Shown here: in pieces, positions 57,471-64,000 of the stretch
Layout of the letters: every line of letters starts with the position of its first letter
How positions within the stretch are numbered: the stretch's first letter is position 1
NCBI RefSeq assembly: GCF_900591205.1
Contig: NZ_UUPU01000066.1
Span: forward strand, 34,864 to 98,863
Direction of reading: 5' to 3'
DNA length: 64,000 bases
Source of the DNA: Pseudomonas viridiflava
GTDB lineage: Bacteria > Pseudomonadota > Gammaproteobacteria > Pseudomonadales > Pseudomonadaceae
Translations under genes and position numbers: made by a program
Notes under the pieces: model-generated
Seen by the model: the letters and a program-made list of their open reading frames with translations, nothing else
What the model was told of the DNA's origin: nothing
The model's database searches: none

Positions 57471-58661
57471 CTAACGCGCGTTGCGGCTCAACCATTGTTC
57501 GGCCAGGGCCCGAGCCTTGGTATCAGCCTCGAATACCGCCCCCAGATCATTCACCGCCACTACGGGCTCAAGGCCCAGGACGTCCTCGATGATACTCGCG
57601 ATCTGCGGAAAACGGATGCGCCGTTCGAGAAACGCCGCCACCGCCACTTCGTTGGCCGCATTGAGCATCGCCGGCGCACTGTTACCCGCTTCCGCCGCCT
57701 GCCGCGCCAGGCGCAGACAAGGAAAGCGCTGCTCGTCCGGCGCCTCGAAGTCCAGCCGCGCAATAGCGAACAAGTCCAGTGGCGCTACGCCGGAATCAAT
57801 ACGCTCCGGCCAGGCCAAGGCATTGGCGATCGGTGTGCGCATATCGGGATTGCCCAACTGCGCCAAAACCGAACCATCCACATAGTCGACCAGAGAATGG
57901 ATCACACTTTGCGGGTGAATCACCACCTCGACCTGATCGGGCCGGGCATCGAACAACCAGCACGCCTCGATCAACTCCAGACCTTTGTTCATCATGCTCG
58001 CCGAGTCAACGGAGATCTTACGCCCCATCGACCAGTTAGGATGTGCGCAGGCTTGATCAGGCGATACATGCGCAAGCTCAGCCAGCGGAGTTTGGCGGAA
58101 CGGGCCGCCGGACGCCGTGAGGAGAATCCTGCGTACGCCCACCTGGCTCAGGCCACGGGCAAAATCACCGGGCATGCACTGGAAAATCGCATTGTGCTCG
58201 CTGTCGAGGGGCAGCAGCACGGCGCCGCTTTTGCGCACCGCCTGCATAAAGAGCGTACCGGACATGACCAGCGCTTCTTTATTGGCCAACAGGATTTTCT
58301 TGCCGGCGTCGACGGCAGCCAAGGTCGGGCGCAGGCCAGCGGCGCCGACGATGGCGGCAACCACGGTATCCACTTCGGCATCAGCCGAGACCTGGCACAA
58401 CCCCTCCTCCCCTACCAGCACTCGAGTGGCCAGGCCGGCAGCCCGCAAATCATCCTGCAGCCCCCGCGCCGCGCCGGCCTCAGGCACCACGGCAAAGCGT
58501 GGCGTGTGGCGTACACACAAGGCCAGCAACTCACTCAGACGGCTGAAGCCGGTCAAGGCGAACACCTGGTAGCGATCCGGATGGCGAGCAATCACATCCA
58601 GGGTGCTCAGCCCTACCGAGCCGGTTGCACCCAGCACAGTCACTTGTTGAAGGCGGCTCAC
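57471..58661 (-). CDS. dxr: 1-deoxy-D-xylulose 5-phosphate reductoisomerase
   Basis: A 396-aa MEP-pathway enzyme making MEP from DXP with NADPH. The NADPH loop is VLGATGSVG, and the active site is in NWSMGRKISVDSASMMNKGLELIEA. I chose the GTG at 58661, which overlaps the cdsA TGA by 4 bp (GTGA) and gives the family start (M/V)SRxQxVTVLGATGS. An upstream GTG at 58676 adds five residues and is less likely. Confidence 0.95.
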   Translation of the reverse strand: MSRLQQVTVLGATGSVGLSTLDVIARHPDRYQVFALTGFSRLSELLALCVRHTPRFAVVPEAGAARGLQDDLRAAGLATRVLVGEEGLCQVSADAEVDTVVAAIVGAAGLRPTLAAVDAGKKILLANKEALVMSGTLFMQAVRKSGAVLLPLDSEHNAIFQCMPGDFARGLSQVGVRRILLTASGGPFRQTPLAELAHVSPDQACAHPNWSMGRKISVDSASMMNKGLELIEACWLFDARPDQVEVVIHPQSVIHSLVDYVDGSVLAQLGNPDMRTPIANALAWPERIDSGVAPLDLFAIARLDFEAPDEQRFPCLRLARQAAEAGNSAPAMLNAANEVAVAAFLERRIRFPQIASIIEDVLGLEPVVAVNDLGAVFEADTKARALAEQWLSRNAR

Positions 58662-59467
58662 GGAGCGGTCATCCACAACAGCACGGCGAAGATCGGGATA
58701 GCCGCCGTCAGGCTGTCGATGCGATCAAGCACGCCACCATGGCCCGGCAGCAAGTTGCTGCTGTCTTTAATCCCGGCCTGGCGCTTGAACATACTTTCGG
58801 TGAGGTCACCCACTACCGAGATAAATACGACGATGGCCGTGCCCAACAAAGCCAGGAGGATATCCGCCACCGCCCAGCTACGCACCACACCCACCACCAG
58901 CGTGATCAGCAAGGTCAGCGCCAGGCCACCGTACACGCCTTCCCAGCTTTTGCCCGGGCTCACGGCCGGCGCCAGCTTGCGTTTGCCGAAGGCCCGACCA
59001 GAGAAGTAGGCGCCAATATCAGCCCCCCAAACCAACACCATCACCGCCATGATCAGCCAGTTGCCCATCGGCGCGTTTTTGATTTCAACCAAGCCTTGCC
59101 AGGCCGGCAGTAGAACCAACAAACCGATCACCAATTTACTGGCCACGCTGGACCAGTGGCCGCCGGTGCGCGGATAGGTCAGCACCAGGAAGGTCGCAAG
59201 CGCCCACCACAACACCGCCGCGCCCAGCACCCACGGCACCACAATGCTCGACAAGGTATGCATCAGGAACAGCAACAGCGCCACGACAGCGGCATACACC
59301 ACGCGTGGCAGTTGCGCGTTGAAGCCCGCCAGACGCGCCCATTCCCAGGCGCCCAGGGTCACCACCAGGCCAATAAACAGCGCAAAGCCGGAACCCTCGA
59401 GCAGGAAAAACCCGCACAAGGCGATCGGCAACAGGATCAGTGCTGTGATGATTCGTTGTTTAAGCAT
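58658..59467 (-). CDS. cdsA: Phosphatidate cytidylyltransferase
   Basis: A 269-aa polytopic membrane enzyme making CDP-diacylglycerol from CTP and phosphatidate. It has about seven or eight hydrophobic segments and the C-terminal signature SVVGDLTESMFKRQAGIKDSS...LPGHGGVLDRID. It starts directly after the uppS stop and overlaps dxr by 4 bp. Confidence 0.96.
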   Translation of the reverse strand: MLKQRIITALILLPIALCGFFLLEGSGFALFIGLVVTLGAWEWARLAGFNAQLPRVVYAAVVALLLFLMHTLSSIVVPWVLGAAVLWWALATFLVLTYPRTGGHWSSVASKLVIGLLVLLPAWQGLVEIKNAPMGNWLIMAVMVLVWGADIGAYFSGRAFGKRKLAPAVSPGKSWEGVYGGLALTLLITLVVGVVRSWAVADILLALLGTAIVVFISVVGDLTESMFKRQAGIKDSSNLLPGHGGVLDRIDSLTAAIPIFAVLLWMTAP

Positions 59468-60223
59468 TTAAACCCGGGCTCCAGCTTCGATCTGCTCGCT
59501 CGTTTTACCGAAGCGACGCTGACGGGAAGCGAAATCGGCCAGCGCAGTGCGCATGGCATCGTGTTTGAAGTCCGGCCAGAACAGGTCGGAGAAGTACAGC
59601 TCGGTATAGGCCAGCTGCCACAGCAGGAAATTGCTGATGCGGTGCTCGCCACCGGTGCGGATGCACAAGTCCGGCAACGGCAGGTCGCCGGTGACCAGGC
59701 AGGTTTGCAACAGTTCGGGCGTGATGTCGTCGGGTCGCAGATGGCCGGCCTGTACTTCGCGCGCAAGCCGCTGTGCGGCCTGGGCAATATCCCACTGGCC
59801 GCCGTAGTTGGCGGCAATCTGCAGCACAAAACGATCGCTGCCGGCGGTGATGGCCTCGGCTTCGCGCATGGCCGCTTGCAGCTCCGGATGGAACCGCGAG
59901 CGATCACCAATGATACGCAGGCTGATGTTGTTGTCGTTGAGGCGCTTGGCCTCACGGCGCAGGGCCTTGAAGAACAGGTCCATCAGGGCACTGACTTCTT
60001 CGGCCGGGCGCTGCCAGTTCTCACTGGAGAAGGCGAACAGGGTCAGCACCTCAACCTTGGCCTCAGCGCACACCTCGATTACAGCCCGTACCGCATCGAC
60101 ACCCGCTTTATGCCCGGCAACACCCGGCATAAAGCGTTTCTTCGCCCAGCGATTATTCCCATCCATGATGATCGCGACATGGCGCGGCACCACAGAGGGT
60201 ACAGTCTGCTTGGTCTTTTCCAT
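59468..60223 (-). CDS. uppS: Isoprenyl (undecaprenyl) diphosphate synthase
   Basis: A 251-aa cis-prenyltransferase making the lipid carrier for peptidoglycan and O-antigen. It has the metal and substrate motif VAIIMDGNNRWA, then SSENWQRP and LCIRTGGEHRISNFLLWQ. The frr stop is 17 bp upstream, and cdsA starts at the next base, so it is in the operon. Confidence 0.96.
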   Translation of the reverse strand: MEKTKQTVPSVVPRHVAIIMDGNNRWAKKRFMPGVAGHKAGVDAVRAVIEVCAEAKVEVLTLFAFSSENWQRPAEEVSALMDLFFKALRREAKRLNDNNISLRIIGDRSRFHPELQAAMREAEAITAGSDRFVLQIAANYGGQWDIAQAAQRLAREVQAGHLRPDDITPELLQTCLVTGDLPLPDLCIRTGGEHRISNFLLWQLAYTELYFSDLFWPDFKHDAMRTALADFASRQRRFGKTSEQIEAGARV

Positions 60224-60240
60224 GAAGGCGTCCTGACCCC

Positions 60241-60798
60241 TTATACGGCCATCAGGTCCTTTTCTTTTTCTTCGGTCGCTTTGGTGATCTGCGCCTCGGC
60301 GTCTTTGGTCAGCTTGTCGATATCGGCGACGGCACGACGCTCTTCGTCTTCGCTGATTTCCTTGTCCTTGACCAGCTTCTTCAGGTCACCCAAGGCATCA
60401 CGACGGATGTTGCGCACGGCAACACGCGCATCTTCAGCCGCGCTGCGCGCCTGCTTGGTGAAGCCCTTGCGGGTCTCCTCGGTCAGGGCCGGCATGGAGA
60501 TCAGCAGCAACTCGCCCAGGTTGGTCGGGTTGAGGTTCAGGCCCGCGCTCTGGATGGCTTTGTCGACGGCGGCGAGCATATTGCGCTCGAAGGCCACGAC
60601 TTGCAGGGTGCGCGAGTCTTTTACGGTGACGTTGGCCACGCCGCTCAGTGGGGTGTCGGCGCCGTAGTAAGGCACCATCACGCTGCCCAGGATGCTCGGG
60701 TGCGCTTTACCGGTACGAATCTGGCCGAATGCGTGGCTCAGAGACTCCAGGGATTTCTGCATACGCGCTTGGGCGTCTTTCTTGATTTCGTTGATCAT
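60241..60798 (-). CDS. frr: Ribosome recycling factor
   Basis: A 185-aa protein that with EF-G splits post-termination ribosomes. It starts MINEIKKDAQARMQKSLES and has the conserved VRNIRRDALGDLKK. It overlaps pyrH by 4 bp. Confidence 0.97.
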   Translation of the reverse strand: MINEIKKDAQARMQKSLESLSHAFGQIRTGKAHPSILGSVMVPYYGADTPLSGVANVTVKDSRTLQVVAFERNMLAAVDKAIQSAGLNLNPTNLGELLLISMPALTEETRKGFTKQARSAAEDARVAVRNIRRDALGDLKKLVKDKEISEDEERRAVADIDKLTKDAEAQITKATEEKEKDLMAV

Positions 60799-61538
60799 TG
60801 TTGGCCTTCCTCGATCAGAGTCCCTTCCGCGCCGCCGTGTACGATATTCAGCAGGGCGCCGGGCTTGTTCATGTTAAATACGCGCAGCGGCATCTTGTGG
60901 TCGCGGCACAGGCAAATAGCCGTCAGGTCCATCACACCCAGCTTGCGATCCAGCACTTCATCGTAGGTCAGATGATCGAACTTCTCGGCATGCGGGTCTT
61001 TGAATGGGTCAGCGGTGTACACGCCGTCCACCTTGGTGGCTTTGAGCACTACGTCGGCATCAATTTCGATGGCACGCAAGCACGCCGCCGAGTCGGTGGT
61101 GAAGAACGGATTACCGGTGCCGGCAGCAAAGATCACCACTTCCTTGGCGTTCAAGTGGCGCATGGCTTTGCGGCGATCATAGTGATCGGTCACGCCAACC
61201 ATGGAAATAGCCGACATCACGATAGCCGAGATATTGGCACGCTCCAGGGCGTCACGCATGGCCAGGGCGTTCATCACAGTGGCCAGCATGCCCATGTGGT
61301 CGCCGGTAACCCGATCCATGCCGGCCGCACTCAGTGCCGCGCCGCGGAACAGGTTGCCACCACCGATCACCAGGCCGACCTGTACGCCGATACCGACCAG
61401 TTGGCCGACTTCCAGCGCCATGCGGTCGAGTACCTTGGGATCGATCCCGAACTCTTCCGAGCCCATCAGGGCCTCGCCGCTAAGCTTGAGTAGAATGCGT
61501 TTATAGCGAGCCTGATAACCACTGCCCTGCTGAGCCAT
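60795..61538 (-). CDS. pyrH: UMP kinase
   Basis: A 247-aa amino-acid-kinase fold enzyme phosphorylating UMP. It has RILLKLSGEAL, VIGGGNLFRG and the UMP/ATP region FAAGTGNPFFTTDSAA. It follows tsf after about 211 bp containing the tsf terminator, so it probably has its own promoter. Confidence 0.97.
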   Translation of the reverse strand: MAQQGSGYQARYKRILLKLSGEALMGSEEFGIDPKVLDRMALEVGQLVGIGVQVGLVIGGGNLFRGAALSAAGMDRVTGDHMGMLATVMNALAMRDALERANISAIVMSAISMVGVTDHYDRRKAMRHLNAKEVVIFAAGTGNPFFTTDSAACLRAIEIDADVVLKATKVDGVYTADPFKDPHAEKFDHLTYDEVLDRKLGVMDLTAICLCRDHKMPLRVFNMNKPGALLNIVHGGAEGTLIEEGQQ

Positions 61539-61693
61539 TGCGAATCTCTCCTGCGGCGTATTTTTTGAAAAATCTTGGCGAGCCGTTTACGGCTTGCGTT
61601 CACTCTAGCTGGACGCTGTCACAGCGCCATCGGAACACGGCTTTGTAAGCCAGTTCCGAGGGGAAGCCAAATAAAATCGACCTTCCCATTTGA

Positions 61694-61727
61694 AAAGAGG
61701 CTGCGCGCGTGAGCGGGCAGCCTCTTT
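61694..61727 (-). terminator. Intrinsic terminator of tsf
   Basis: AAAGAGGCTGC and GCAGCCTCTTT form an 11-bp stem across a 12-nt loop. Read on the minus strand it ends in a short T run (TTTTC). Confidence 0.8.
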
Positions 61728-61749
61728 CGGGCGACAGTTAAAAACTGTC

Positions 61750-62613
61750 TTATTGCTTGGCGGCAGCCAGCTGGGCAGCAACTTCTTCAGCGAAGTTGTC
61801 GACCGGCTTCTCGATGCCGTCGCCTACTTTGTAGTAGGTGAAGGAAACGATTTCAGCACCGGCTTTCTTGGCCAGTTCGCCAACCTTGATTTCAGGGTTC
61901 TTGACGAACGCCTGCTCAACCAGGCTCGCTTCAGCCAGGAACTTGCTGATACGGCCTTTGATCATGTTTTCAACGATGTTTTCCGGCTTGCCGGCGATCT
62001 TGTCAGCGTTGAGGCTCAGGAACACGGCTTTTTCGCGCTCGATTGCGTCAGCGGAGACTTCCGATGGCAGCAGGAATTCAGGGTTGCTGGCTGCTACGTG
62101 CATAGCGATGTCTTTAGCCAGCTCAACGTCGCCGCCTTTCAGGGCAACCACAACGCCGATTTTGTTGCCGTGCAGGTAGCCACCAACCACATCACCTTCG
62201 ATGCGGGCCAGGCGACGGATGTTGACGTTTTCGCCAACCTTGCCGACCAGTACCAGACGATCAGCTTCTTGAGCTTCGATCAGAGGCTCAACGGTAGTCA
62301 GCTTCTCATCGAATGCTTTCTTGACGCTGGCAGCAACGAACGCCTTGAAGTCGTCCTGCAGAGCCAGGAAGTCGGTCTGGGAGTTCACTTCCAGCAGAAC
62401 AGCGGCTTTGCCGTCTTCAACCAGAGCGATAGCGCCTTCAGCAGCCACGTTGCCTGCTTTCTTGGCAGCCTTGATGGCGCCGGAAGCACGCATGTCGTCG
62501 ATGGCTTTTTCGATGTCGCCGCCGGCCTTGGTCAAGGCCTTTTTGCAATCCATCATGCCTTCGCCGGTACGCTCACGCAGTTCTTTAACCAACGCTGCAG
62601 TAATCTCTGCCAT
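61750..62613 (-). CDS. tsf: Elongation factor Ts
   Basis: A 287-aa EF-Tu nucleotide exchange factor. The N-terminal UBA-like domain has LRERTGEGMMDCKKAL, and the TDFL motif (Thr80-Leu83) displaces Mg from EF-Tu. It lies downstream of rpsB after 203 bp with an attenuator hairpin. Codon use is that of a highly expressed gene. Confidence 0.98.
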   Translation of the reverse strand: MAEITAALVKELRERTGEGMMDCKKALTKAGGDIEKAIDDMRASGAIKAAKKAGNVAAEGAIALVEDGKAAVLLEVNSQTDFLALQDDFKAFVAASVKKAFDEKLTTVEPLIEAQEADRLVLVGKVGENVNIRRLARIEGDVVGGYLHGNKIGVVVALKGGDVELAKDIAMHVAASNPEFLLPSEVSADAIEREKAVFLSLNADKIAGKPENIVENMIKGRISKFLAEASLVEQAFVKNPEIKVGELAKKAGAEIVSFTYYKVGDGIEKPVDNFAEEVAAQLAAAKQ

Positions 62614-62761
62614 TTCAAAATCCTCTTGGATAGGTTTTCAACCATTCCACCCGATCAAACGGGCGATCAATTCTTCCCGAATCTCCCTTGTAGGCCGCTG
62701 CACGTTACAGTCGCTAGGTTGCGCTGCCACAAGTGGGCGCCCACAAATGGTTTTCGAGGTG

Positions 62762-62790
62762 GCAAAAAGGGGGCCAAGCCCCCTTTTTGC
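62762..62790 (-). terminator. Strong hairpin between rpsB and tsf
   Basis: A perfect 13-bp stem (GCAAAAAGGGGGC / GCCCCCTTTTTGC) with a 3-nt loop, 26 bp after the rpsB stop on the minus strand. It is terminator-like, with T-rich inner strands. It probably lets part of the transcripts end after rpsB. Confidence 0.85.
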
Positions 62791-62816
62791 TTACTGAGTC
62801 AACGCCAGGGCGTCAA

Positions 62817-63554
62817 TTACTCAGCGGCAGCTACCGGAGCTTCTTCAACGAACTGCTCGGTGCCACCAGCAACGTGGTTGCGACCACGGATTACAGCGTC
62901 AGCCATCGAACCCATGTACAGCTGGATAGCGCGGATTGCGTCATCGTTGCCTGGGATGATGTAGTCAACGCCTTCCGGGCTGCTGTTGGTATCGACTACG
63001 CCGATAACCGGGATGCCCAGCTTGTTGGCTTCGGTGATCGCGATGCGCTCGTGATCAACGTCGATAACGAACAGTGCGTCAGGCAGGCCGCCCATGTCCT
63101 TGATACCACCCAGGGAACGATCGAGCTTTTCCAGGTCGCGAGTACGCATCAGCGCCTCTTTCTTGGTCAGCTTGGCGAAAGTACCGTCTTCGGCTTGCAC
63201 TTCAAGGTCACGCAGACGCTTGATGGAAGCACGGATGGTTTTGAAGTTGGTCAGCATGCCGCCCAACCAGCGGTGATCGACGTACGGCGAACCGCAACGT
63301 GCTGCTTCTTCAGCAACGATCTTGCCAGCGGAACGCTTGGTGCCGACGAACAGAATCTTGTTTTTGCCCTGGGCCAGACGCTCTACGAAAGTCAGAGCTT
63401 CGTTGAACATTGGCAGGGTTTTTTCAAGGTTGATGATGTGGATCTTGTTACGCGCGCCGAAAATGTATTTACCCATTTTCGGGTTCCAGTAACGGGTCTG
63501 GTGACCGAAGTGCACACCGGCCTTCAGCATATCGCGCATGTTGACTTGGGACAT
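62817..63554 (-). CDS. rpsB: 30S ribosomal protein S2
   Basis: A 245-aa ribosomal protein. It starts MSQVNMRDMLKAGVHFGHQTRYWNPKM and carries the RWLGGMLTNFKTI and FVIDVDHERIAI motifs. It is the first gene of the long minus-strand block. An AAGGA ribosome-binding site precedes the ATG. Confidence 0.98.
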   Translation of the reverse strand: MSQVNMRDMLKAGVHFGHQTRYWNPKMGKYIFGARNKIHIINLEKTLPMFNEALTFVERLAQGKNKILFVGTKRSAGKIVAEEAARCGSPYVDHRWLGGMLTNFKTIRASIKRLRDLEVQAEDGTFAKLTKKEALMRTRDLEKLDRSLGGIKDMGGLPDALFVIDVDHERIAITEANKLGIPVIGVVDTNSSPEGVDYIIPGNDDAIRAIQLYMGSMADAVIRGRNHVAGGTEQFVEEAPVAAAE

Positions 63555-63691
63555 GATAGTTCCTTAATAAGTCGGGTTTGGCCTCCACGTATCCCAATGA
63601 CCAACCAGCGGCATTCGCCTCCGGCACCCAGGTCATCGTGTCGACACGTGTGTGGATTTAAGCTTTGCGGGGTATCCCCGGAAAGCGGCGC

Positions 63692-63699
63692 ATTTTATA
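63692..63699 (-). promoter_or_regulatory. Candidate -10 element of the rpsB promoter
   Basis: On the minus strand TATAAAAT is preceded by TGTGG, close to an extended -10 element. It lies about 137 bp before the rpsB ATG, leaving a leader long enough for the known S2 autoregulation. No good -35 hexamer is visible. Confidence 0.5.
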
Positions 63700-64000
63700 C
63701 CACACGAAGGAGAAAAACGGAACATGCAATCACGGGTGATGTGGGGTGGGGTGGGGTAAGCCGTTGAAATGAGTTTAGAAGCTCGTTTGTGGGGGGGGGT
63801 GGGGGGGGTTGGTCTGTTGGGTACATATCCGTTGTTCGGGTCACGGCGGATATTGGTTTCGCTCTTACAGCGAGTCACTTTCGAAAAGCGCGAAAGTAAC
63901 CAAAGCGCTCTTGCCCCACCACTCGGCACCTCGCTTAGGCTCGGTGTGCCCGCACGCAGACTTGAATCCGTGGGCCGCCGCGATGGGCCATCCTTGGCCC
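63700..64000. other. Non-coding right end with G-runs and a dispersed intergenic repeat
   Basis: No supported gene. It contains G-rich runs at 63742-63808 and, from about 63870, sequence of a dispersed Pseudomonas intergenic repeat (TTTCGAAAAGCGCGAAAG hairpin, then CCAAAGCGCTCTTGCCCC and GGCACCTCGC...GGTGTGCC). The repeat continues beyond the window. Reading frames across it are artefacts of the repeat. Confidence 0.6.

Noticed and set aside
63633..63929. 98-aa frame on the minus strand at the right end
   Set aside because: It runs through the poly-G tracts and the dispersed repeat and overlaps the probable rpsB promoter; such frames recur wherever this repeat occurs.

Overview
The window is chromosomal DNA from a Pseudomonas, most likely of the P. 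fluorescens group. The evidence is high-GC coding sequence, an lpx/fab/dnaE/pyrG/eno/rpoS gene order that I recall from P. aeruginosa and relatives, close matches from memory to QuiP and RpoS, and many P. fluorescens-type REP palindromes (GTGGGAG...GGCTTGCC...). There is no plasmid, phage, IS, CRISPR, tRNA or rRNA signature. About 55 protein genes are supported. Gene names rest on sequence and motif recognition, not on a search.

Region 1 (1-10.2 kb): the start of an OmpA-type lipoprotein gene runs off the left edge. It is followed by a small plus-strand group: a 165-aa unknown, a YchJ-type SEC-C protein, a LEA14-type lipoprotein, and a tiny His-rich SEC-C protein. Next is an iron-uptake locus. 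A histidine kinase/response regulator pair is divergent from a TonB-dependent siderophore receptor, which is followed by an iron-complex ABC importer (binding protein, permease, ATPase). A Fur-box-like site lies just before the receptor start.

Region 2 (10.3-24.5 kb): a YfcG-type glutathione transferase and the AHL acylase QuiP come first. Then follows a four-gene DNA-repair set (MBL exonuclease, ATP-dependent ligase, DEXH helicase, PdeM phosphoesterase) that is split in two by an aotJQMOP-like basic amino-acid import operon.

Region 3 (24.3-38.3 kb): dcd, a cold-shock gene, then the minus-strand series rpoS-nlpD-pcm-surE-truD-ispF, the formaldehyde genes fghA and adhC with a divergent LysR regulator, and ispD-ftsB. 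A 1014-aa toxin-like protein with a ChaN/EreA-type motif set (GESH...FEH...GDSH) is inserted between the LysR gene and ispD. It is the most unusual gene here.

Region 4 (38.5-63.6 kb): a long minus-strand housekeeping block read from right to left: rpsB-tsf-pyrH-frr-uppS-cdsA-dxr-rseP-bamA-skp-lpxD-fabZ-lpxA-lpxB-rnhB-dnaE-accA-tilS-pyrG-kdsA-eno. It covers translation, isoprenoid and phospholipid precursors, outer-membrane assembly, lipid A synthesis, replication and fatty-acid initiation. The right end (63.6-64 kb) is non-coding, with unusual poly-G runs and the start of a dispersed Pseudomonas intergenic repeat.

REPINs (paired inverted REP sequences about 89 bp long) sit at seven intergenic sites, one of them inside the iron ABC operon. 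An eighth, longer-armed element lies after pdeM.
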